From: Bin5 sp965204705
GTDB lineage: Bacteria > Chloroflexota > Anaerolineae > Caldilineales > Caldilineaceae
DNA length: 64,000 bases
Assembly: GCA_965204705.1 (NCBI GenBank)
Contig: OZ242006.1
Span: 3,968,001-4,032,000, forward strand
Direction of reading: 5' to 3'
In this document: one piece after another, positions 25,940 through 33,799 of the stretch
How the letters are laid out: the number at the start of each line of letters is the position of its first letter
Position numbering within the stretch: position 1 is the first letter of the stretch
The notes under the pieces: generated by a model
What the model saw: only the letters and a program-made list of their open reading frames with translations
Databases searched by the model: none
Told to the model about the DNA's origin: nothing
Translations under genes and position numbers: made by a program

Positions 25940-26671
25940 ATGTACGCCTCTCTGCAGGGAATTCTCCAGTCAATCCTCGTGTTCCTGGGCAGGTCGATTG
26001 GCAGCCTTTTTGTCTCCGTTTCCATCACTGGCCTGGAGAATTTCCCGCGCAACGAGGCCTTGATTCTGGTTTCCAATCATTTCAGCTGGTTCGACGGCCC
26101 GCTGCTCATGATTTTCCTGCCGGTCCGCATTGCTTTTTTGCTTGCCATTGAGACAGAACGCGTTTGCTTTTTCCGTTTTCTCAGCCGGACGTTTAATTTG
26201 ATTCCTATCTGGCGAGGGCAGGTGGATCGCAAGGCGATGCGTGAGGCGCTGGCCGCTCTGAGTGACGGCCGAACGGTCGGCGTCTTTCCTGAGGGGGGTA
26301 TCGATCCCTCCATGGCTGGGGCTCGAGAGCGGGGAGAGCGAATCGAGCAGATCGCCGGTCACACGGCGCGTCACAGTGCAAAACTGATTCACGCCCAGTC
26401 AGGCATTGGCATGCTGGCTTCACAGGCGCATTCTCGCCTGCTGCCGGTTGCCGTTCTAGGGACAGAAAAGATCCTTGTCAACCTGCGAAGGTTGCGCAGG
26501 ACGCATGTAAGAATACGTGTTGGCAGACCGTTTGGGCCTCTCTCGATCCCCGAAGACATTCCCCGACGCCAGAGACGGAAACACTTTGACGCGCTCGCCC
26601 ACGAAGCCATGAAACAGGTCGCGGCATTGCTGCCTCCAGGGAACCGAGGTCCGTATCAGGATGTAGCCTGA
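25940..26671 (+). CDS. plsC: 1-acyl-sn-glycerol-3-phosphate acyltransferase (PlsC-like)
   Basis: 243 aa. It acylates lysophosphatidic acid at the membrane. It has a hydrophobic N-terminal segment, the HX4D catalytic motif as NHFSWFDG, and the second block FPEGGIDPS (family FPEGT). The sequence between 26281 and 26400 is rich in Arg/Glu. AAAGGAGA precedes the ATG. It is probably co-transcribed with the upstream aldo/keto reductase, without an obvious functional link. It could also act on other lyso-lipids. Confidence 0.9.
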   Translation: MYASLQGILQSILVFLGRSIGSLFVSVSITGLENFPRNEALILVSNHFSWFDGPLLMIFLPVRIAFLLAIETERVCFFRFLSRTFNLIPIWRGQVDRKAMREALAALSDGRTVGVFPEGGIDPSMAGARERGERIEQIAGHTARHSAKLIHAQSGIGMLASQAHSRLLPVAVLGTEKILVNLRRLRRTHVRIRVGRPFGPLSIPEDIPRRQRRKHFDALAHEAMKQVAALLPPGNRGPYQDVA

Positions 26672-26784
26672 TAGTGCGGGGCGGACAGTAGGCAGTCAGG
26701 CAGACGAGCACAGGCAAGAAGGCACTACCTCAACCTCTTCACCCATTCAGAGTTCCCAGTTTGTCTTTCCGGGCCCCGGAGGTA

Positions 26785-27453
26785 TCAGACACCGCCGGGT
26801 TCGGTACGGCGCACGAATTCGTAGGCGAAAGCTCCGAGGGTCGCTCCAATAGTGGGTCCGACCCAGTAGATCCAGTGAGCCGTCCATACGCCGGAGACCA
26901 GCACCGGCCCGAAGGATCGGGCGGGATTCATTGACGCGCCGCTAATCGGGCCTGCCCAGAGCACGTTCAACGCGACAGCTCCACCAATTGCCAAACCTGC
27001 TGGCAACCCTTTTGCGCGCCGATCGGTCGCGACCGCCACAATGACGAACATCAGGATCGCCGTGACCAAAACTTCCATGACCAGAGATTGCAGCAACGGG
27101 CCGGCCGGCATATTCGCGCCCAGCGAGAAGACGTTGCCGAAAAGGAGCCGAAGCAGGGCAGCCCCCAGTGCGGCTGCGGCAAGCTGGCCCACGATGTAGA
27201 ACGGCACCTCGCGCCAGGGGAAGTGTCCTGAAAGAGCGAAAGCCAGGGTCACGGCCGGGTTCAGATGGGCCATTGACAAGTGACCTGTCGCGGCTACCAT
27301 GACCATGACGACAAGCCCTGGCGAAATTGCCATGACAAAGTGTCCGTACGCGCCGGTCAGCCCTCCAATAATGATGGAACCGCAGGCAGCCAGAACAAGA
27401 AAGAAGACGCCAATGCATTCCGCGCCGGTGCGTCTAATCAGGAACGATTCCAT
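26785..27453 (-). CDS. Aquaporin (MIP family), NIP-like
   Basis: 222 aa with six helices and both half-helix motifs, HLNPAVT and SMNPARS. The second half (AGPISGASMNPARSFGPVLVSGVW) resembles plant NIP and bacterial NIP-like channels more than AqpZ. The position that holds the pore His in AqpZ (GLAIG...IH) is Val here. That widens the filter in NIPs, so glycerol, boric acid, arsenite or similar small solutes are as likely as water. No arsenic genes are adjacent. It is divergent from the sugar-binding-protein gene. Confidence 0.92.
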   Translation of the reverse strand: MESFLIRRTGAECIGVFFLVLAACGSIIIGGLTGAYGHFVMAISPGLVVMVMVAATGHLSMAHLNPAVTLAFALSGHFPWREVPFYIVGQLAAAALGAALLRLLFGNVFSLGANMPAGPLLQSLVMEVLVTAILMFVIVAVATDRRAKGLPAGLAIGGAVALNVLWAGPISGASMNPARSFGPVLVSGVWTAHWIYWVGPTIGATLGAFAYEFVRRTEPGGV

Positions 27454-27875
27454 AGTAGAGACTTTCCGATGGGGTCTTGCTGACAGTTAGCGAGTTACTC
27501 AACGATTCCCGGGAGGCTCCGGCTTGTCAGATGGAGTGCCGCCTTACTCGGGACCGGTGCTTGATGGCAGGTTAATTCTGCTGCTGCAATTGCTTCTTGT
27601 TCAAAGGACATTCGCTCTGAAAGAAAATCCTACCTGCACGGGTATAGTAGGGAGTTAAGAGCAGGTTAGTATTCGGTTAAGAGATTCAGGTACGACGCGG
27701 ACTCCTCAGTGGCTGATGCCAAATTGTGACGATATCAAAAAGGTGATGTATCCTATGCCCTGTGGCCCAACCGAGCAGCAACTTGATTCCCACCGCGTTG
27801 CTGTCGTGCCTCGGGCCCTCCACTGGTACCAAATAGGAATAAAGGTCACAAGCTGTCCCACGTAAGGAGGGAACA
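27454..27875. other. Divergent intergenic region between aquaporin and sugar ABC operon
   Basis: No gene seen. A TATAGT at 27643-27648 lacks a good -35 box, and TTGTGA with TATCCT near 27723-27753 has a 19-bp spacer. Either could promote the sugar operon, but neither is convincing. Confidence 0.4.
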
Positions 27876-29270
27876 ATGACAGACGTCAAACGGAGCAGAA
27901 GGCGCCAACTGTCCCGGCGCACGTTCCTACAGGGAATCGGCATCGGTTCCACGACATTGCTGCTGGCGGCGTGTCCGGCGCCGGCGCCCGCCGACGGCGG
28001 AGCAGGCGGCGGCTCGGCCCCTGCCGCCGAGGATATCGAACTGGACTTCTTCGCCTGGGGTGACGCCTCCGATATCCCTGCCTGGGAAGAACTGGCGAAT
28101 ACCTATCATGAACAGAACCCGAACGTCACTGTCAAGCCGTCGATTAGCGGCACGGGCGTGGACTACTACACCAAGCTGCAGACATCTTTTGCGGGTGGTG
28201 TCGTGCCAGAAATTGCCTCTTTCCAGGGCTGGGAATGGCAACCGTTCAGCGATGCCGGACTGCTGGCCCCTATCGACGCATACATTGAACGGGACGGCTT
28301 CAACGGCCCGTATCCGGATGGTGTAGACAGTATCGAGTTCAGCACGCGTCGCGATGGGAGCCGCTATTTGATTCCGCTGCAGTCCGGCTGCATGGTGATG
28401 TTCTATGCCAAGAACGCTTTCGACGAAGCAGGGGTTGCCTATCCGACTGACGACTGGACATTCGACGATTTCGTCAGCATTGCCGAACAGTTGACCAGCA
28501 CCGACGGCGACTCCAAGATGTACGGCTATCAGGCCAACGGCAGCTATGCCCGTGACATCCACTGGATCCGCTCCACCGGTGTACAGGAGTTCGATGAGTT
28601 GGTGGATCCACGCACGGCCATGTTCGACCAGCCGGAGATTATTGAGATTCTGCAGTTCGTTGCTCAGGATTTCATGTACGATCTTGGCATCTCGCCCACG
28701 CCGGCCGACCTGGAAGGCGGGACCAACACGATCGACACTGGAAACGCGGCCATGAAGTACGAGGGTCCTTGGTTCTTCCCGCGGCTGAACAGCCCCGAAC
28801 TGCGCGAAGAGGGGAAGGAGATCGAGTTCGACGTGGTCTTGATGCCTCAGATGGCGGACGAGAGCCGGCCCCACCGCGGCTGGGCCGAGGGTGTTTGCGT
28901 ACCCAAGTCCGATCTGGTGGACGCCGCCTGGGGTTTCGTCCACTACATGGGCGGTGAGGAAGGCCAGAAGATCTATTCGACCATCACCGGCCGTATTCCC
29001 AATACAGCGGACCTTGTCGAGAACTTCTGGGGTCCGACGATTGAGGAGCGGTTTGGCGTCACCAACGCGGCGGCATTCAGCAATGCCTTCCTGCGTTCGG
29101 AAGTGGACGTTATTGGCGGCGTCTCTCGCGGTCAGATCTGGAGCGAGGTAGCCAAGCCGGTTGGTTGGGATCCGATGCTGGCCAACAGCGCGACGGCCGC
29201 CGAAGTCATGTCGGCAGTCAATGAAGGTGTACAGGGCCTGCTGGATGCCCACTGGGCCAAGCAGGGCTAA
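27876..29270 (+). CDS. Family 1 sugar-binding protein of ABC importer, Tat lipoprotein
   Basis: 464 aa. The N-terminus has SRRTFLQGIGIG (twin arginine) and the lipobox LLLAAC, followed by an Ala/Pro/Gly linker. The mature protein matches the UgpB/MalE-like family: ELDFFAWGDASDIPAWEELANTYHEQNPNVTV, FAGGVVPEIASFQGW, and MKYEGPWFFP. It captures a sugar or polyol outside the membrane for the two permeases that follow. TAAGGAGG precedes the ATG. A strong hairpin separates it from the permease genes, so it is probably made in excess over them. Confidence 0.95.
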   Translation: MTDVKRSRRRQLSRRTFLQGIGIGSTTLLLAACPAPAPADGGAGGGSAPAAEDIELDFFAWGDASDIPAWEELANTYHEQNPNVTVKPSISGTGVDYYTKLQTSFAGGVVPEIASFQGWEWQPFSDAGLLAPIDAYIERDGFNGPYPDGVDSIEFSTRRDGSRYLIPLQSGCMVMFYAKNAFDEAGVAYPTDDWTFDDFVSIAEQLTSTDGDSKMYGYQANGSYARDIHWIRSTGVQEFDELVDPRTAMFDQPEIIEILQFVAQDFMYDLGISPTPADLEGGTNTIDTGNAAMKYEGPWFFPRLNSPELREEGKEIEFDVVLMPQMADESRPHRGWAEGVCVPKSDLVDAAWGFVHYMGGEEGQKIYSTITGRIPNTADLVENFWGPTIEERFGVTNAAAFSNAFLRSEVDVIGGVSRGQIWSEVAKPVGWDPMLANSATAAEVMSAVNEGVQGLLDAHWAKQG

Positions 29271-29294
29271 TAGTACCTCGATTCAAAGGGGCCG

Positions 29295-29326
29295 GGGGGC
29301 GGCGTTGCATAACGCCGCCCCCTTTT
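29295..29326 (+). terminator. Terminator-like hairpin between binding-protein and permease genes
   Basis: Perfect 12-bp stem (29295-29306 with 29311-29322), GCAT loop, then TTTT. It lies only 11 nt before the permease ATG at 29337. It fits a partial terminator or mRNA stabiliser that favours expression of the binding protein. Confidence 0.75.
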
Positions 29327-29336
29327 GGAAACCGCC

Positions 29337-30257
29337 ATGGCCGCTACCACTGCAATAAGCGGCAAACGTCGCATCTCAAAGCGCCAACTCCGCGATTGGG
29401 TCGCCGGATATCTGTTTGCTTCGCCGTTTATCATCGGGTTCTCGGTCTTTATCGCTTTCCCGATGCTCTATGCGGTCTATTTGATCTTTGTTGAATGGGA
29501 TCTTCTGAGCCCGCCAACGTTTGTCGGTTTTGCCAATCTGGCGCGGATGTTCAAAGACCCCAAGGTCAATCTCAGCCTCTACAACAGCGCCTTTTACACG
29601 ATCTTCGCGGTCCCGATCCAGTTGACCATTTCATTCTCGCTGGCGTTGGCCCTGACGCAGAGGATTCGTTTCCGGGACTTTTACCGCGCGGGATTCTACA
29701 TGCCAATTATCGTGCCCCTGGTGGCCAGCGCGGTAGTCTGGCAGCGGGTGTTGCACCCGGAATTCGGCATTCTCAACGAAGCGCTGGGCTGGTTCGGAAT
29801 CGAACCGCGCATGTGGCTCTTTGAACCACGCCTCACCAAACCGGCATTCATCTTCATGTCCTTTTGGATGATCGGCCGCCAGATGGTGATATTCATCGCC
29901 GGGCTGGGTAGCATCCCGGACTCGCTGAAAGAGGCTGCAAGTCTGGACGGCGCCGGTGCGTGGGGCCGTCTGCGTTACGTAATTTTGCCGCTGATGACAC
30001 CCTTGATCTTCTACAATATGGTGATTGCGATCATCAACTCATTCCAATCGTTTGTGCCGGCGATGATCATGACCGAAGGCGGCCCGCAGGACGCCACTCT
30101 GTTTGTGGTCCTGAACATCTATCGCAATGCCTTCCAATACTTCAACATGGGCTACGCGTCGGCCCTGGCCTGGGAGCTGTTTGTCATTGTGGTTGGCTTT
30201 ACCCTGGTACAGTTCTATTTGTCTAACCGCTGGGTCTACTACGAGGAAGGGGACTGA
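29337..30257 (+). CDS. Sugar ABC transporter permease, MalF/UgpA-like
   Basis: 306 aa from ATG 29337; the frame also opens with a TTG at 29325 inside the hairpin's T-run. It has six membrane helices, starting with WVAGYLFASPFIIGFSVFIAFPMLYAVYL. The coupling loop is LKEAASLDGAGAWGRLRYVILPLMTPLI, where the ATPase binds. No good ribosome site is visible, and the strong hairpin lies just upstream. The second permease follows 2 nt after its stop. Confidence 0.93.
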   Translation: MAATTAISGKRRISKRQLRDWVAGYLFASPFIIGFSVFIAFPMLYAVYLIFVEWDLLSPPTFVGFANLARMFKDPKVNLSLYNSAFYTIFAVPIQLTISFSLALALTQRIRFRDFYRAGFYMPIIVPLVASAVVWQRVLHPEFGILNEALGWFGIEPRMWLFEPRLTKPAFIFMSFWMIGRQMVIFIAGLGSIPDSLKEAASLDGAGAWGRLRYVILPLMTPLIFYNMVIAIINSFQSFVPAMIMTEGGPQDATLFVVLNIYRNAFQYFNMGYASALAWELFVIVVGFTLVQFYLSNRWVYYEEGD

Positions 30258-30259
30258 CG

Positions 30260-31204
30260 ATGCGGTCGGACAGACAAGGGCAGGGGGCTCTGGCGACCGG
30301 TTGGCAGTCGTCTACAGCCGATTTACAACCCGGCGACTCTCTAAAGGGCAGGCGAGGAGAGACTTCTCGCTCCGTCTGGGAGATTATTCGGCTGGCGGCG
30401 CTTCAACTCTTTATGACCTTCCTGGTGGTTACCTTCCTGGTGCCCACCTTCTGGATGATCTCCTCCTCTCTGAAAGTTTCTACGGAGGTGTTCGCGCATC
30501 CAATCGTCTGGCTTCCCGCGGATCCCCATTGGAACAATTACGTCAAGGCATTTCAACTGTTACCGCTGACGAGATTCATCGTCAATACCCTGATCATCGT
30601 ACTGTTTGCGGTCGTTGGGACAGTCGTTTCGTCGGCGCTGGTGGCGTACTCGTTTGCTCGTATCAGCTGGCCGGGACGCAACTTCTGGTTTGGCCTGCTG
30701 CTGGCGACAATGATGCTGCCGGATGTGGTGACACTGGTCCCCCGATTCCTGATATTCAAGAACCTCAAATGGATCGACACCTGGCTGCCGTTGATCATCC
30801 CCTACTGGGGGGGAATCGGGGCAATTTACGTCTTTCTGATGCGCCAGTTTTTTCGGGGCATCCCGTTGGAACTGGAGGATGCGGCCGAGATCGACGGCGC
30901 CAGCCGTATTCGGGTACTGATCCAAATTCTTTTGCCACTCTCCAAGCCGGTGATTGCAACCGTTGCCGTGTTTGCGCTCCTGCAGCACTACAACGATTTC
31001 ATGAACCCCCTCATTTACATCAACTCGATGGACAAGTGGCCACTTGCCCTGGGCATCCGCGCTTACAACGACTCCTACGCCAAGAACTGGGAGGTCGTCT
31101 TTGCGGCCAGCACGGTGATGTTGACGCCTATGGTGGCGATCTTCATTGTGGCGCAGCGCTATTTTGTGCAAGGGATCGCAATGACCGGCTTTGGCGGACG
31201 GTAG
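30260..31204 (+). CDS. Sugar ABC transporter permease, MalG/UgpE-like
   Basis: 314 aa. It has an Arg/Gly-rich cytoplasmic N-terminus of about 45 residues, longer than usual, then six helices beginning FMTFLVVTFLVPTFWMISSSLK. The coupling loop is ELEDAAEIDGASRIRVLIQILLPLSKPVI and the end is RYFVQGIAMTGFGGR. GAGGAAGGGG precedes the ATG. With 27876-30257 it makes a binding protein plus two permeases, without an ATPase gene. Confidence 0.94.
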   Translation: MRSDRQGQGALATGWQSSTADLQPGDSLKGRRGETSRSVWEIIRLAALQLFMTFLVVTFLVPTFWMISSSLKVSTEVFAHPIVWLPADPHWNNYVKAFQLLPLTRFIVNTLIIVLFAVVGTVVSSALVAYSFARISWPGRNFWFGLLLATMMLPDVVTLVPRFLIFKNLKWIDTWLPLIIPYWGGIGAIYVFLMRQFFRGIPLELEDAAEIDGASRIRVLIQILLPLSKPVIATVAVFALLQHYNDFMNPLIYINSMDKWPLALGIRAYNDSYAKNWEVVFAASTVMLTPMVAIFIVAQRYFVQGIAMTGFGGR

Positions 31205-31310
31205 CTTCTCCACTCTGTTTCCATTTCTTGTAAGTAGAAGAGCAGTAGAAAAGCAGCGGCAAGGGCCGCAAGCGGATGGATCTCTGCCAGTTTGGCGCGC
31301 AGCGGGGAAG

Positions 31311-32150
31311 TCAGGCGCGTGCCCCGCGCCAGGCAGCATTCAATTCGAAGACTGCGGTAAATCGTTCGCGCCGCGATGGACGGCAGGCTCGAAAGACAAC
31401 CTCGTATTGGGCATCGGAGCCGCGGAAGGGTGACCGTGCCAGCGTGCCGTCAGAGAGAAGGTTGACTGCGGTCCTTCCCAAGGTGAAAACCGTCGTCCTC
31501 TCATCGATAAGGGCCCCCATTTCAAACTCCTCCGGGGCCATGAATCGCGATGACCCGAACATACGACCCATACCGTTTTCAAACGGGCCCTGTTGAAACG
31601 GGTCAAGGTCTATGACGTGCAGCTTGCTGCGGGAAAAGTCATAGATCAGACAGCCGTCATAGAAGTCGACGGCAATCCACCGCTTTCGGGCAAGCTCCTC
31701 GTGCAGATCGTAGACCACGTCCAACGCGTCAAGAATCTCTGCGGCAGGCAGTCTGCGAAACCGCTGAAAGGTCGACTGTGGATCATTGCGTGTTTCCCGG
31801 TCGGCGTGGAGGAGTTCTCCTTCGACCCAGTCATAGACGAGCATCGGCCCGTGAGGCGACTCGATCACGTTGTGTAGACGCGGCAGAGAGACGTGATTGC
31901 AACTGCGACGAAGTCGGGCGGCGTTTCGCAGCATGGCAACTCTCTCTTTGAAGTTAGCGAAAGGACATGGGTCGTCCGGAACCCCGGCAGTCTTTACGAA
32001 GAAGCGCTGGTCCACGACTTGAACGCCATACGAGATGTTGCCTGAGTCCTGTGAATGTTCGTCAAAGACGGCAAAGATGTCGCCTATCCCGCTCAGATAG
32101 TCTTGCGGCAGTTGATCTGTGGAATCGATTTCCTGCAGCTTGTGGTTCAA
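31311..32150 (-). CDS. Protein kinase-like fold protein with altered catalytic loop
   Basis: 279 aa from TTG 32150, which has AAGGAG 9 nt upstream; an in-frame TTG at 32189 lacks one. Kinase-like features are a Lys strand (RFFVKTAG), a hinge LVYDWVEGELL, a catalytic-loop equivalent WIAVDFYDGCLIYD, a DFG-like DLD (HVIDLDPFQ), and APEEF as an APE motif. The usual HRD-K-N residues are changed, with Asp kept but Lys and Asn replaced. It may be a small-molecule phosphotransferase or a kinase of a non-canonical group. It has no partner gene and converges with the permease gene. Confidence 0.75.
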   Translation of the reverse strand: MNHKLQEIDSTDQLPQDYLSGIGDIFAVFDEHSQDSGNISYGVQVVDQRFFVKTAGVPDDPCPFANFKERVAMLRNAARLRRSCNHVSLPRLHNVIESPHGPMLVYDWVEGELLHADRETRNDPQSTFQRFRRLPAAEILDALDVVYDLHEELARKRWIAVDFYDGCLIYDFSRSKLHVIDLDPFQQGPFENGMGRMFGSSRFMAPEEFEMGALIDERTTVFTLGRTAVNLLSDGTLARSPFRGSDAQYEVVFRACRPSRRERFTAVFELNAAWRGARA

Positions 32151-32231
32151 CCGTAGATTCTCCTTATTTCGCGGGGAATCCGCGGGCAAGTCTCAGGCGT
32201 TGACCGTCATTTGACAAGCCAGCAGATCAGT

Positions 32232-32766
32232 TCAACCTTTGATACCGGTGAGGGTGATGCCTTCGATGAAGGCCCTTTGCGCGAGGACGAAGACGACGAT
32301 CACGGGCAGAATCGCCATCGTATTGCCGGCCATGGCGAGATTCCAGAGCGGGCGGTCCCGATCGAGGAAGTAGGTCAGGCCCAAGGCAATGGTGAAGTGT
32401 TCCTGGCGGGTGAGAAAGATCAGCGGGGCCAGATAGTCGCTCCACACGCGATTGAATTCGAAGAGTGTTACGGTGGCCAGAACCGGCTTTGACAGAGGCA
32501 GGATGATGCGGGCGAAGATGCCAAATTCGGAACAGCCGTCAACCCTGGCGGCATCGGACAGCTCCATGGGGATGGTCAGAAAGAACTGTCTGAGCAGGAA
32601 AATGTAGAAGGCGGCGCCCAGGAAGTTGGGGACGATGAGCGGCAGGTAGGTGCCTGTCCAGCCAAGGTTTTTGAAGATGACGAAAAGGGGGACCATAGTT
32701 ACGGCCCACGGAATCATCATCGTAGAGAGGCAGATGAAGAAGAGGACGTCTCGCCCCCAGGCGCGA
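32232..32766 (-). pseudogene. 5'-truncated MalG-type sugar permease remnant
   Basis: The frame from 32720 (MMIPWAVTMVPLF) encodes the last 162 residues of a MalG-like permease: the coupling loop ELSDAARVDGCSEFGIFARIILPLSKPV and the normal C-terminus IEGITLTGIKG. Homology extends upstream in frame to about 32766 (AWGRDVLFFICLST). It then ends, with a stop before any sequence for the first helices, so about 110 residues and two or more membrane helices are missing. No binding protein or MalF partner is adjacent. It reads as a decayed or recombined transporter end rather than a working gene. Confidence 0.75.
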
Positions 32767-32928
32767 AGAGGAAGGTGCGTCGAGTCAGCTATCCATCAGA
32801 AACTGTCATCATCCTCTCCTTCTTTGGGATCCTTGCCCGGCTAAGACAGCGATATATGGCACTGCCCAGGGGATGACAGATAGATTTCGGTCACTCGAAC
32901 ACGGATTTGGGAGGAGCTCACGCCAACC

Positions 32929-33657
32929 TCATTCGCGGCCGACGCCGCGTACAACGACGTTGGCGACGGCAAAGGAATAGGGTGGATCATCGGCCTGCGC
33001 GTCGCGATAGGTGGGGACCCATGTCCAGCGTTCCAGGCGCTCCGTGTTCGGGTAGCTGGCGTGCATGGTCAGGTCATGGAAGAAGACGGCGCCGCCGGCC
33101 TTAACCGGGGCGGTGACGGCTGTGCTTTCGTCGACTGTTTCGGGCCGGATGCGGTGGCCGAAACCTGAGCCGTCACTCATGTCGCCGTCGTGAATGATGC
33201 TGCCGCGGTGGGAGCCGGGCACAAGCTTGAGACAACCGTTCTCGGGGGTAGCATCGTCCAGCGCGACCCAGACAGAGATCTTGTGCGCCCCTTCCCAGTA
33301 CGGCCAGTCCTGATGCCAGGGGCTGGCAACATGGTGGTCGTCGTCTTTGTAGACGACTTTGTCGCTCAGGAATTCGACATTGGGACCTATAATGGCCTCG
33401 AGGATATCGACCAGGCGCGTGTCGCGTACGGCTTTGCGAAAGAGGCTGCTGCGTCCGGCAAGACCGACATAGACGCCAGTTTCATCCACGAATTTCTTTT
33501 GGCTGTCCTCCCGTTCGGACTCCTTCCTCACCTCTTGCAGTATCTCCTGGATTTCCCCCTTAAAGGACTTGACCTCATCAAGGCGGAAGAGATCGGGAAC
33601 GACTACAAATCCGTCGCGGGCGAAAGATTGGGCGATCTCTGCAGTGGTTGGATTCAT
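32929..33657 (-). CDS. Phytanoyl-CoA dioxygenase family protein
   Basis: 242 aa from ATG 33657 (MNPTTAEIAQSFARDGFVVV), with AAGGGG upstream; an extension to 33747 would cross the promoter. These are Fe(II)/2-oxoglutarate oxygenases that hydroxylate small organic molecules. Metal ligands are H115 and D117 in WHQDWPYW and a distal His in MHASYPN. The GCLKLVPGSHRGSI turn is also typical. It lies upstream of the permease remnant on the minus strand. The substrate is unknown. Confidence 0.92.
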   Translation of the reverse strand: MNPTTAEIAQSFARDGFVVVPDLFRLDEVKSFKGEIQEILQEVRKESEREDSQKKFVDETGVYVGLAGRSSLFRKAVRDTRLVDILEAIIGPNVEFLSDKVVYKDDDHHVASPWHQDWPYWEGAHKISVWVALDDATPENGCLKLVPGSHRGSIIHDGDMSDGSGFGHRIRPETVDESTAVTAPVKAGGAVFFHDLTMHASYPNTERLERWTWVPTYRDAQADDPPYSFAVANVVVRGVGRE

Positions 33658-33711
33658 TGAATTCCCCTTAGTGGCCTGTCTTTCAGATAAACATCGAAAT
33701 CCTTGCCTCTG

Positions 33712-33741
33712 AATATAAGACAGTGAAGGAGACGCTGTCAA
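33712..33741 (-). promoter_or_regulatory. Promoter of the phytanoyl-CoA dioxygenase gene
   Basis: Minus strand: perfect TTGACA (33741-33736), 18-bp spacer, TATATT (33717-33712). It gives a leader of about 48 nt before ATG 33657. Confidence 0.75.
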
Positions 33742-33799
33742 CAGCACTTTTTGCGCCTAGCGAACGGATAAGTGTGGGGGATCGGGAAAGAGGCGGTTA

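Noticed and set aside
27927..29252. 441-codon minus-strand frame within the sugar-binding-protein gene
   Set aside because: Antisense shadow of a clear plus-strand binding-protein gene; high GC keeps it open. No family match or ribosome site.
30127..31233. 368-codon plus-strand frame across the two permease genes
   Set aside because: Out of frame with both permeases, which have clear family motifs; the translated sequence is low in structure and lacks a start site.
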